From NCBI GenBank assembly GCA_036429605.1, contig CM071589.1:1550001-1614000 (forward strand): 64,000 bases of DNA, in the 5' to 3' direction. The notes below the pieces were generated by a model. That model was given only the letters and a program-made list of their open reading frames with translations, did not search any database and was not told the DNA's origin. The position numbers were made by a program, and so were the translations under genes. This document shows positions 35,333 through 46,209 of the stretch, one piece after another. Every line of letters begins with the position of its first letter. The stretch's first letter is position 1. This DNA is from Cladobotryum mycophilum. Its lineage: Eukaryota; Ascomycota; Sordariomycetes; Hypocreales; Hypocreaceae.

Positions 35333-37254
35333 TTACAACAGCGCATCTTCTCTCAGTTCAAAACACAGGTCCAGTGCGCCCGGATTAGATATGAACTGAT
35401 CCGTGACCGTTTCCATCGCGCTGAGGCTTTGGTCGCCCGGTGCGGCACGGAACCGGTATTTCTTCAAGAGTCTTGCTGTCACATATCTCATGTTATCCGT
35501 TGCAAAGGCGCGGCCAAGGCAGTTATGGTTCCCCGTTCCAAATGGCTTGTAGGCCGCCAGGTTTCGCACCATTTCGGGGCGAGTGGTCCATCTCTCTGGG
35601 ATAAACTCCGTGGCTCGCTCAAAGCAGTCCTCCCCTGCGGAAGAAAAAAACAAGTCAGACGTACCATTCAAAAACTGTTTGTGACGAATGAAGGACTTAC
35701 TTCTCTTAATGATGTACCTGGGTGCGACGACGGTGGTGTTGGGAGGGATGAATTGGTCTCCAATCATGATACCATTCTGCGTTGTCTTTCGATTACCTCC
35801 CGTAGGAACAGCGGGGTGAAGTCGCAATGCCTCTTTGATGACGGCGTTGAGATGAGGTAGTTTAGTGAGGATCTTGATGTCGGTTATATCTACGTCTCTA
35901 ACTTCTGCATAAATCTGCTCCACATGTTCAGGGTGCTTGGCTAATTCACAGAATGCAGCTACCAAAGAAAAGGCCGTCGGATCACTAGATTGTCATGAGC
36001 AGCAGTTCCAAATAAAGTCATGATGTACTCCTTACCTTCCAGCAACGATGGCCAATAAGCTATCGCCTTGGACCCAATCCTGTCGGTCATGGTCATTTTC
36101 TTTGGTCTCCTTTTCCATCAAGTAGAACGTCAAATCTTGTGACTGGTTCGTATTGCCATTTTGCAGTCTGGCTGTCATTTGCAATTTGCACCATGCCAGT
36201 ATGTCGAACCAGTCCTTAACGATACCAATCCGAGGGCCTAACCTTAGGCCTACTTGAAGAAGCCATGGGGCCGGACCCAGGGGACCAAGCAGCGATAGAG
36301 CGCGTTGTAGACGGACGATGATGTGGTGCCATTGCCTGTTCTGCAGCATGTCAAAAGATTTGCTAAGGACAAAGTCCCCCATGACGTCAAAACTAAACCA
36401 GAACAAAAGATTTCTCATGTCGGTTATCTGGTTGGCTTTGGCGTCATTCTCGATGCAATCATCAAGTAGGCTAACGTATTTCTGAGCCTTGGCCTCATGT
36501 TCCGCAACAGCTGATGCGAATCAGTAAGGTCAATGTCCCATATTATTTGCTATAGGATATGAGGATGGCTAACCTTTGGAAGTAAGGCCAGTGTTCCATT
36601 CACGACGACGAGCCGTATGAATAGCCTTGTTACGAGTCGTGACAAGGGATAGAGTGGGATGCAACACGTCGTACCATTCAGCCTTGATACACTCTGATCG
36701 CGGGCCGTCAAGGGCCATGAACACATCGGGGTGGTAGACCGTGACCTCCGAAGGACCTGTAGGAGTTAAATATATAGAGTTAGCAGATTTGTAAGAGTCG
36801 ATTGCAAAGGCAGCCATGTTCTCATACCTGTCCTCACAAAATCACCATATTTACGATGGATACTCTCGAGCACAAGGTGATTCCTGGAGTCTCTGCATGC
36901 CCAGACATGCCAGATCTTGCTGACTCTAGCATACCAAGGTCCTCGAAAGCCCGCTCTGGTGAGTGGATGGAAGACAGTTCGGTACAGAATGGTGCTCGCT
37001 AGAAGACCAGGCAGGTAGCCATAACTCCAATATGAAACGGAGCAGAGAATGGAGCCGACGTAGTAGTCCTGTAGAAATCTGGAGAGAATGGGAAAGACAA
37101 CAAATAGAGCTACATGAAGGAGGAAGATTTGGGGAGCCTGGGTATGCCATTCACCCTTGATGAATAGACCGGTGTGAATAAGAACACCAGATAAGAGACC
37201 CAATCCAATGAGAAGGGCATGTTGGTGATGGTGATAGAGGTAAAATGCGTCCAT
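35333..37254 (-). CDS. Cytochrome P450 monooxygenase (556 aa, 5 exons)
   Basis: Membrane-bound fungal P450, likely tailoring the product of the adjacent UbiA-type enzyme. Exons 37254-36828, 36756-36574, 36510-36036, 35984-35701 and 35634-35333, all in phase. The N-terminus has three hydrophobic segments before the globular domain, starting DAFYLYHHHQHALLIGLGLL, as in many fungal cluster P450s. Key motifs: I-helix AGSDPTA (split by intron 3), ExxR in KEALRLHP, FIPERW, and the heme loop FGTGNHNCLGRAFA. The position that is Arg in the consensus FxxGxRxCxG is His here. It is followed on the same strand by the UbiA and GMC genes. Substrate unknown. Confidence 0.9.
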
Positions 37255-38298
37255 TTTTACGTAGTTGGCTTCTTAGAGAACCAAACGCTTGCCATGGAAA
37301 GTGAGAGTAAAAGATATGACCGACTGAAGAAGAAACAGGGTTGAGGGTGAATTATTAATGCTATCTTCATCCGAGTAACCCTAAGGCAAATAAATCTTTT
37401 TTATTTGTCTCTTCACGTAGACACAAGCTACTTGCTAGGATTATCATATTAAATGCCCTGCTTCAGACCCTGGTCAGATCATGAGTTGTGATAGATTGAG
37501 GGTATAGATTGTACTGACATCTACATCTATGAATACTTGATTAAGCAGTAGGCCCTTTGAAGACAGACCCGAAACCCCCCTCCGATTTCGTATCAGACTA
37601 TCTATTAGACTATGGAAGAGACAGAGTATGCGGTGAAGTCTCAGACAGTGATCAGACACTCTAGTTGGCCCATATTACGCCTCCATATCTCGTATATAAG
37701 CATGTAAGCCATTCTATCATAGACGCCCAGACGCCGAATTCCGAAGCCATCTATGATATCGTGCCGCTCGTATCCACTTGAATAGATCGCGGCGAGCCCA
37801 TAGTATTCCTTCCCGGTCTCCACAAAGCGCCCTGCTTACAGCTTTCGTCCATTCGGCTCTGGAACCCTTTGGGTAATAGCCGCACCACCAAAATCCCAAC
37901 CAACTCTCGGTAAATGCAATCATGTTTTATTTTAGTTTGAAGATCTACTAAGCGCCTTGCCTCATGTGACGTGTCAGAGCGAAAAGCCTAGATCTAGCAC
38001 ATGAAACCTTCATGGCCACGATTATCTCCCATCACGATACTCCAAGTGGGGACATGTCGGAGCCACATCATCAACCACTCACTGTCCAATCACAACAGGA
38101 TGAAAAGAAATACTACTATAATATTAAAAAAGTGGTTCTTCTTAGGTGGGTCAATCTTATACTAGTCTATGGTTACAACTTCCGACCTCATCTCATGCCT
38201 ACATATTGCTCCGTGCCCGACGGCCTTGTTTTAGCTACATCACGAGAACCCGGGCAAAGTTCGCCTTATAACTCCATAATTTGTCCTTGAATTGTCCA
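37255..38298. other. Intergenic between P450 and UbiA-type gene
   Basis: About 1 kb. It includes the P450 promoter and a possible decayed coding fragment at 37630-37923 (separate entry). Confidence 0.4.
37630..37923 (-). pseudogene. Possible decayed coding fragment
   Basis: Two overlapping minus-strand frames look continuous if one frame change is allowed near 37815-37840: IAFTESWLGFWWCGYYPKGS leads toward TGKEYYGLAAIYSSGYERHD and a basic C-terminus. Aromatic-rich composition and even codon use suggest a former protein, but I do not recognise a family. It may be chance. Confidence 0.22.
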
Positions 38299-39246
38299 TC
38301 AGTAGTCAACCATAGTCGCAAACATGGGCAATGAGTAAAGACACATTGTCCAAAAACACCACATCTTCCATGTTCTCGCATCCTCCTTGGGCGTTCTTTG
38401 GAATAACACACTCATAGAGACAGTGGCTCCCATGAGAAGTACAAAAACGTATGACCATGGCCCAAGACCCCAGAAATACGAACAAGTGCATGACCACGCC
38501 ATGACGAAAACTGCAATTGATACGCGCGAGAATTGTTCACCGAGGAGTAAAGGTATCGATAAGCGGCGACGAGTTCGATCTCCAGCCTGGTCTTTGAGGT
38601 CTTGAACCTGCATCGTTGTCAGAATGACGCCGCTGACGATCATGATCCAGACCAAGCCGTCCTGATTGATGCTGGCCTGTGTGCCCAAGGTAATGCTAAG
38701 AGAACCGTGGTTGAAGAAGCCATATGCAACTGATATGATCAGATCTCTAACAACCTCGTCGCCCCCCTTCAAATCGTTGTAAAGCCAGGTGAGGATTTGG
38801 ATGAAGAGACCTTCCTTCCACACACCAAGGTAATAATTTAGGGCAATCGCAATCGGGATAGCCACGAGCATGGACCTCCTCGTTTGCTGCCCGGTGATTT
38901 TGCCGGAGGGGATCGGCCTCCAGGGCTTGTTGATCTTATCCTCCTCAATAGACTCATCGGAACGTTGGTTTGCCAAGTCAAAGATGAGAACATTGTACCA
39001 ATTAAAGATGACGGCGATGGGGAGTCGCTGGGCCACCTGCAAGATCGAGGGCCCTTGTCCGTCTGCGAGACGGGAGCAAGCAAGGGCCCCCAGCACCCCA
39101 AATGTTGTGTTTGGGATGACGAAAGTAGCAAAATTACTCTCGGTAAACTCCCAGATAAGGTATGGTATGTAAAGAGCTGTGAAGAGAACGCATCGAAGAC
39201 GAGGCAGCTCCTGTTGAAGAGCTTGATGGTCGCTTGTTTTCTCCAT
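38299..39246 (-). CDS. UbiA-family membrane prenyltransferase / terpene-cyclase-like protein (315 aa)
   Basis: Integral membrane enzyme of the UbiA superfamily, with about eight predicted hydrophobic helices in a single exon. The first acidic region reads NVLIFDLANQRSDESIEED then KINKPWRPIPSGKIT, the UbiA loop hallmark (NKPxRPxxxG). The second is DLKDQAGDRTRRRLSIP, the DxxxDxxGD motif before a conserved proline. These loops bind the Mg-diphosphate of an isoprenoid substrate. In the first motif the residue four after the Asp is Gln rather than Asp, followed by EED. Known clustered fungal members of this fold include the fumagillin bergamotene cyclase, so either cyclisation or aromatic prenylation is possible. 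It sits between a P450 and a GMC oxidoreductase on the same strand and is the only candidate core enzyme in this locus. Confidence 0.85.
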   Translation of the reverse strand: MEKTSDHQALQQELPRLRCVLFTALYIPYLIWEFTESNFATFVIPNTTFGVLGALACSRLADGQGPSILQVAQRLPIAVIFNWYNVLIFDLANQRSDESIEEDKINKPWRPIPSGKITGQQTRRSMLVAIPIAIALNYYLGVWKEGLFIQILTWLYNDLKGGDEVVRDLIISVAYGFFNHGSLSITLGTQASINQDGLVWIMIVSGVILTTMQVQDLKDQAGDRTRRRLSIPLLLGEQFSRVSIAVFVMAWSCTCSYFWGLGPWSYVFVLLMGATVSMSVLFQRTPKEDARTWKMWCFWTMCLYSLPMFATMVDY

Positions 39247-39972
39247 TGTGTTGGGTTTAGAAGAGAACCGAGCAAGCCAAAGTTCTGTCTAGGGATCAGA
39301 GCGTTTGTTGAAAATGGAATAGATAATAATCACGTAAATACAATAGTTTACCGTGAGTAATATGATGAATGCAATATGGCTTGTTATATATCTCAGGGGG
39401 TATCTACACCCTTTCTCACTTGTTGACCTCAAATAACAGTGGCACTATCCTCAACACCAATGACAAGTCGTTTGTAATCTCCGTCCTTGGAGTTTCTAGC
39501 CTCAGATATCGGCATTTTCTCTTTTAGGACCTTGGACTTTCCTAGACTGTAAAGGCGGGCATTTGACTAAGCTTAAGTCTAGGCATACGAGCTGACTTAT
39601 CTTCAAAAAGTAGACGCCGGGTGAAACATAGAAACCCTCGTATTTCTGATACTGTCTCAGAGGCAGCGTCTTAGACTCAGCATCACTACACACTATGAAC
39701 AGAAACATCATGAACGAAGCTACGAATAGGAGACTAACACGACCAAAAAGCAAAGCAAATTAATTATCGGACTCTACCTTGTTGAGGAAATCAGCTCCCC
39801 CAACAAGACAGATTTGGCGTATGGTGTACACGGATAGTTGGAGACAGTTTACTGCTGATGAAATGAAGGACTAAATGACTAATTCTGCAACTACGCTCGT
39901 ACACAGGCAACCCCTGAGACCATCAACACAGAGATCTACACACATAGTTGCAGATGCGTTTTGCTAGTACCC
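39247..39972. other. Intergenic between UbiA-type and GMC genes
   Basis: Holds the UbiA-type gene promoter. A minus-strand ORF at 39502-39753 begins with a hydrophobic stretch (ATG ATG at about 39711) and continues SDAESKTLPLRQYQKYEGFY; it could be a small secreted protein or an exon remnant, but support is weak. Confidence 0.35.
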
Positions 39973-41861
39973 TCATTTGCTGCTCTTGATGATGATGGCG
40001 GCATGCTCCGCAACACCATATACCGCTGCCTGAGAATTCGCCCGGGGCGTTATCGGTATGATACTAGCATCACACACACGCAGGTTATCGCAACCATAGA
40101 CACGTAGTTGCGGATCCACCACACCGCCAATCTCCCTCCGCATCATTGCACAAGTGCCAGTAAAGTGATTTCCCCCAATTACCGTTCGACGCAGATAGTC
40201 CTTGGCTTGCTCCAGGGCCGTGGTCGAGTATTCACCGGGCACAGGAGATGACAAGGCGCCAGGAGGGGGTGCTGCCGGATTGCGTTTGCCGCCTTGCTTG
40301 ATGTGACCTGCCATCGGCTCTGTGGCCATGATCGACTCAACGAAGCACACGTGTCGGGCTAGCACCTCCATATCCAGTGGGTGGGTGAGGTGACGGGGAT
40401 CGATTGCAAGTTCCGGCGATGATGGAGTCGCGGAAGTGATATGAACGGATCCTCGCGAGAGAGGGTGCGATAACAAAAGATTCACCGTAAAGTACTTGTC
40501 AGTTCCAGCTGGTGGTGGCTCCCTGACACCAAAGGAGGTGTAGGATGAGAAGCCTGGGAACGAAATGTACACAGCGGATGCTTCTTCGGGTGATCTCAGA
40601 ACGGATTGCACAAATCGTCCATGAGCCTCGGCAAAAGCAGCTGTAGCCTTGGTCACTGGATCGATATGAGAATTCGTGATATGCTCCTCAATGAGCTTCT
40701 CGGCATCATGTCTTCCTGCAGCTGTCTGAATACCTGGGAGAGGTAGCTGTGCTACATTGTTGATGCCGCTGCTGGCAAAGGGTCCAGCTTGCTTTCCGTA
40801 AGCTTCTCTAGCTTCGCCAATAGCTCCAGGATTTCGGCGCAGTATCGCGTCCATTGTCCACTCGTCGTCGCCGACCTCGAAGCTCAGGCCAGTAAAAGGA
40901 TGGTTCTGTAAGTTCTCGCCGACGTTGGGATTGTCAATGACAACGTCAATGCCGAGCTTCTCCAAGAGATTGGCGTCTCCCACACCCGAGAGCTCAAGGA
41001 TTTTGGGTGTGTTGATAGCACCAGCAGTCAAAATGACATCTTTAGCGGCAACTTTCTTGGTCTCACCATCTTTGGTGTACTGAACCCCTTCGGCCATGAC
41101 TCTTCCACGATCATCCTTGATGAAGAGGACTTTCTCGACGAGCGCCTGGGTAATCAGGATTAAATTCTCTCTGTCGCGGATAGGCTCTAGATATGCGTTT
41201 GCTGAGTAGCTCCTTGTCTTGGACGTGTGATTGATGCTGTCCGCATTCGTCATCACCCCATATGCCAGACCGGAATACGGATCACCATGGCTTGGATAGC
41301 CAAGGTTCTCCAAGCTTTCCTTCCAGATATTTGGCCAGGGACTGTTCGATTCGGGAGGATAGCTAAGCTGAAGCGGACCATTGCCGACGGCTTCTACGCC
41401 AGAAGACGAGGTCAAAGTGTACGCATTACTAAATGATTTGGAGAAACTCTCAAATTCCCAACCTGGATTACCGAGCTTGGCCCAAGCATCTACGCTCGCT
41501 TTTGACGTCAGTGTGAATGCCAGTGCATTGATAGCACTGCAGCCCCCAAGGATCAGAGGTTGAGCAAATACAAGCTGTCAATTATTGAGACTGGTCTGGA
41601 AGCAAATGTTAGCCTACGGTGCACAACCGCCAGGGGAGTATCCTGATCACGAACCTGAGGAACCGTTCGAAGCTTCACCCCGCATTCATTGAACAGTTCG
41701 GGCCACATGGCTGGAACGGATGTTCGAGGGTCACTTGTTTGATCTTCACCGGCTTCGAGAACGAGGACCCTGATTGTGGCATCCTCGGTGAGGCGGGCTG
41801 CCAGGACGAGACCTGCAGTGCCGCCGCCAACGATGATGTAGTCGTAGCTGTGCGATGTCAT
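39973..41861 (-). CDS. GMC oxidoreductase with a TGA at the first splice junction (602 aa if bypassed)
   Basis: FAD-dependent glucose-methanol-choline family oxidase or dehydrogenase. Exon 1 is 41861-41655 with YIIVGGGTAGLVLAARL and VLEAGED. Exon 2 runs to 39973 with LGGCSAINALAF, HFTGTCAMM and the C-terminal NLRVCDASIIP ... PRANSQAAVYG containing the catalytic His/Asn positions. The best intron (41654-41596; ggctaac branch site, ttccag) leads into ACC AGT CTC AAT AAT TGA CAG, where a TGA (41580-41578) replaces what would be an Arg codon. Using the next AG (41576-41575) removes seven codons including the TGA, keeps frame and gives a protein lacking this loop. Either the gene uses that site or it is inactive. 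The start at 41861 follows a TTG-led frame extension. Confidence 0.82.
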
Positions 41862-43163
41862 TTTAGACAATGTAGTAGATAATTCTGTCGATAGTTATGT
41901 TACACAGATAATTTGGTAGTGGGCTTGTTAGCTACAATCTAGAAACTAATCCATACAGGAAAGAAAACCTCTGTGATTCCATCTCGGCTATGCCATGTCA
42001 TGTGCTGTCCGTCTCGGGTCCTTTAATTCGTCTCCTTTCATCTTTCCTCTTCCGCTCTTTACCGATTAAGAACAACAACCAACGACAGAAACGAGCATAC
42101 AAAAAGGTCATGCTGCTTGTTGGTCATACGAGACACTCACTGTATAATGTGGGTTAAAGGAAGAAGCGAAAGAAGCGAAGGGGATTGGCGGAGTAAAACC
42201 TATGTCATGAGACATGACATTCAACTCTGTCGCTCCGAGGATAGAATCTCTCACTTTAGATCACTATCCCATTATGAGACCAATTCAATCACAATACTGC
42301 CAAGTATCATGCCTAGAAAACGATTCGCCTCGCGAAATTGCACAATGCTTCAGGGTAGGTCATGGAAGCCAGGTGGCTAGGAGGGTAGGGTAATTGCATC
42401 CTTACCCATTCAATAGAAGTAACAGTATCTAATTTTTATGACAGGATGAGTGATAAACTTGCTTTCTAATCTCATGTCATGTTGCAGCACATACGTATTT
42501 ATGTATGTTGGCCGTTGGTTCATGTGTCCTCACTCAAATCCAGTTAGCGTTCATACTTGACCCATACTCTGTGCATACACTGCGTCCGTCCAACAGTTTA
42601 AACCATACATCGGCAAATAATGCTAGAGCCTTCATCCAGCACTTTTCCTCACCAAAGCAAGAGTTCCGGGATGCGGTGCCGTCTGTCGTTGCATTTCGCC
42701 TCGCTGCTCGCGCTTTCGGCTCACGAGAACGGAGGCTGTTTACATTCCCAACCTTCTTCCCACTGAACGGTTGGACGTGGCTGTTGTCATACTAGTTGAT
42801 TGACTTCGTCATAGTTGTCCTCTGTATTTGAAGTCTGCGTGGTATCAATGAGTGGATAGATGGGCGAAAATGCCAACAGAAACACGGAAAGGCAGTGGGG
42901 CATGATGCATACTCAGGACACCGCTTTGCCTTGGATCTTAGTACTCCATGTCCTACATGTAGGTACCATTTCACTGTAATCCTTCTTTTATAGAGTGTCT
43001 TTTGCTTGTAATACTTTCTCAGCCTTTAGCAATATGTGATAAAAGTTGCGGCACAGAACTTTACCCCTGGTTTCTACACCCTTTCAAATTCTGATCCCCC
43101 TCCTCTGGTGATATCCAAACTGATGCAGTCACGTTTGCTGAAATTGTGTTAGCCAACTGAAAG
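41862..43163. other. Divergent promoter region of GMC and BBE-like genes
   Basis: 1.3 kb shared upstream region of two divergently transcribed flavo-oxidase genes, so co-regulation is plausible. No gene seen. Confidence 0.45.
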
Positions 43164-45072
43164 ATGACGCGAATTTATGGTTTCATCCTTGCCATACTGT
43201 CTGCTCTCACTTCCACCTCTGCCACTGAAGCACAAACCGATTCGCACCAGTGTCGTTGCATGCCTACCGATCCATGTTGGCCCTCACAGCAAGAATGGAT
43301 CGCATTCAACAAGACTGTTCAAGGCAATTTGATCGCAACTGTTCCAATTGCCAGTGCATGCCATGATTCCACCTTTGGGCCCTATGATGAAGCAAAATGC
43401 GACGCTTTGAAGGTCATATGGTAAAGCTATTTCTTCCCAACATCCAGCGTCCAACGATTTTTCTCTGTTTATTGACTCGTCAAAGGGGCTATCCTGAAAC
43501 CTACATCGCCTCTCCCTCTCAACCTATGTATCCCTTTTTTGCAAACCTCAGTTGTGATCCCTTCACATCACCAGATGCACACTGCATTGTCGGCACACTC
43601 GTCCAGTACACTGTCAACGCTACATCCACCTCGCACATCAAGACTACCATCTCATTTGCCCAGCGCAAAAACATTCGCCTGGTAATTCGAAACACGGGGC
43701 ATGACTACAATGGGAAATCAGCTTATGCGCCAGGCGGACTGGCTCTATGGACGCACCACATGAAAGACATGCATATTCTTGACTACCATTCCAACATCTA
43801 CAAAGGAAAGGCTTTGAAGGTTGGTGCCGGAATTTCGGGTGAGGAAGCTCAGAATCTCGCGCATGCACGCGGTCTTGTTGTTGTTACTGGTAATTGTCCA
43901 ACTGTTGGCATCACTGGAGGTTACGCTCAAGGTGGTGGCCACTCACCGGTCTCATCAAAGTTTAGCCTCGCGGCTGATCAGGTGCTTGAATGGGAGGTCA
44001 TCACGAGCACCGGAAAGCATCTTATTGCCACACCAGACCGCTATCCTGACTTGTACTGGGCACTCTCCGGTGGAGGTGGTGGAACCTACGGCATTGTGGT
44101 GTCTATAACGATCCGAGCACATGCAGACCTGCCGACCTCTGCCGCCAAACTGGCTTTTTCAAATCATGGAGTATCCAACGATACCTTCTATGAAGGTGTC
44201 AAAATGTATTTGATGGCAATGCCCAATATCGTTGACGCCGGTGCTGTCAGCGTCCTCTTTCTTACCGAAGGCAAGCTCCAAATGGAGCCGGTGACTGCTC
44301 CAGGAGTGAGCAAGGCGGACCTGCAAAAGATTCTCGACGCAATGCTCACAACGCTAAAGAATCTCGGCATTACCTATGGTGAGCTTTCATAGGTGTTGAG
44401 ATGAAGATGCGAAGCATGCTGACCTTTTCCCATGGCTAGACTTCCATATCGACGAATTTCCAACTTACCTTGATTGTTATGAAGCGTACACCCCACGTGC
44501 TAATATTAGCGAGAACAACACAGAGAGTCGCTTGATTCCACAAACAATGTTGAGCAACAACGCATCCGTTTCCGCTATTACAGATGTCTTCCGTTACGTA
44601 GTTACCCACGGCGGGCTAGTTATTGGCGTGTCACTGAACGTCTTCGATGGGGCCAAGGTTCCCAACTCTGTGCACCCTCTCTGGCGGTTGGCCAATACCC
44701 ATACCGTCCTTGGCATGTAAGTATCTCCCGCCACATGAACACTCCTTTAGAATGCCATTCTCCGTTACCCTTCTAACACCCTCTAGACCTTACGATCTGC
44801 TCGATTTCCAAAACAACATCGACGCAAACGAAAGGCTTCTCAACGATTTTATGCCCAGACTAGATGCCGTGTTGCCTGTCCAGGCTGCCTACCTTAACGA
44901 GGCCGATGCGAGCGAGCCTGATTGGCAAAACGTCTTCTACGGTAGCAACTACAACATTCTCAAGTCAATCAAGAACAAGTATGACCCGTCGAGTACGTGG
45001 TATGGTCAGACAGCTGTTGGGAGTGATGATTGGGCGTTTGACCACCATACTGGAAGACTTTGTAGAGTCTAA
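43164..45072 (+). CDS. Secreted BBE-like FAD-linked oxidoreductase (570 aa, 4 exons)
   Basis: FAD_binding_4/berberine-bridge-type oxidase. Exons 43164-43420, 43486-44378, 44440-44716 and 44787-45072. A signal peptide (TRIYGFILAILSALTSTSAT) precedes a Cys-rich N-terminal region (HQCRCMPTDPCWP). The FAD domain shows RNTGHDYNGKS, where the His is the usual covalent-flavin residue, and ITGGYAQGGGHSPVSSKFSL followed by AADQVLEWEV. The second covalent-link position usually filled by Cys is Ala in GGYAQGGGHS. The C-terminus has the BBE domain with NVFYGSNYNILKSIKNKYDP. Divergent from the GMC gene; a probable oxidative tailoring step, acting in the secretory route or outside the cell. Confidence 0.9.
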
Positions 45073-45393
45073 GTAAGATCTATCATGGTTTTGTGGTAGT
45101 GGATATTATCGAATCCTCATCTAACTTGAGCCATCCATTGTGGCCAAGCTATCTGTCTTTGCCGTCATTCTAGCTTTGCACATGCACCAGTGTCTAGGAA
45201 TGCTCAGCCAAAAGAGTTTTCATTTACATTATTTGAAGAAATACATCAAGATCATGGACAGAGATCATATTCATAGTTCTTCTCTATCTCAGCCAAAACA
45301 CCCCCTTGTCCTTCGCACCTAGTCGTATCCCGCATTCAAGATGCAACGGTCATCAGACCGACTTCCTCCTAGTTAAGCTCTCAACTCGAGCCC
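45073..45393. other. Intergenic
   Basis: 3' flank of the BBE-like gene; nothing seen. Confidence 0.4.
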
Positions 45394-45828
45394 TCAAGCG
45401 CTCTTCTTGCACCCATTCAGGATCTTGCTGATGTTGTTCGAATCTTCATGGAAGACCTTTCCCATCTTTCCAATATTGCCACCTTCTTCCATCTTCACAC
45501 GCAAGTCTCCCATTTTCCAAAACGATTCTGCAGTTCTCGGGAGTGAGGTGGCGCCAAGAAGCATCCCGAAGACTGACATGGGTGCGCTGACTGGGTCATG
45601 GACAATGTCGTAGAAGGTCATGGCCCCGTTTGCTGTCTCGCCAATGAGGGCAATGACACAGCGACGTTTGCGAGTCCGGCTGTAGAAGCCGCCGTCTCGC
45701 CAATGATGGGCACGACGGCGAGGACTGCTGATACAATGGTGAGGATCAGGTTCTTCTACTCCTCTTCCTTTTCCGATTCGCCAATGTCCTTCACTTCGTG
45801 CATTGACTGGACCGCCTGATTGAGCATG
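45394..45828 (-). pseudogene. Relic of the C-terminal region of a subgroup-C GH18 chitinase-like gene
   Basis: The minus strand from 45828 reads a charged segment ending in GluGluGlu, then a TAG, then KNLILTIVSAVLAVVPIIGE. After a frame change near 45650 it continues IALIGETANGAMTFYDIVHD and runs to the stop at 45394. This order (acidic linker, hydrophobic pair of helices, IYDIVxDP motif, short basic tail) is typical of the C-terminal end of fungal subgroup-C GH18 proteins, which are related to yeast killer-toxin alpha/beta subunits. The catalytic GH18 and LysM parts are absent. One stop and one frameshift make it a relic. Confidence 0.6.
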
Positions 45829-46209
45829 GTAGGTCTAATATGATAACCAACTGATTGGTCTGAATACGGAGGATGAACGAGGGTGGGTGGATGCGAGGGA
45901 TTGTTTGTATGTGCGAATCTGGTTGTTTTGGTGACCTTTGTGGAGATGTTGGTTTTAATGGTATTAGTACAGTGTATTTATAGCGAAAGAATGGTACAGC
46001 CAGTGACTATCTAATTAATAACTAGAATGCATGGACGCCTTATTCATTCGTGTGGTAGCACATGCGTCAAATCAGATCATTCATTGCCTCCATTTAATCA
46101 CCCAAGTCTTCCGACTCCCTTCTCTCTCCGGCACCTTTTCTCGTCTTGATTCTCATATTATTCAAGCAAGCAAGCATTCACTATAACAAGCCATAAATCC
46201 TCAAACACT
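45829..46209. other. Intergenic
   Basis: No feature recognised apart from the upstream region of the 2EXR gene. Confidence 0.4.

Noticed and set aside
41578..41580. TGA in the GMC gene as selenocysteine or read-through
   Set aside because: Fungi of this group lack selenoprotein machinery and no SECIS-like context was sought or seen; a point mutation or alternative splice site is simpler.
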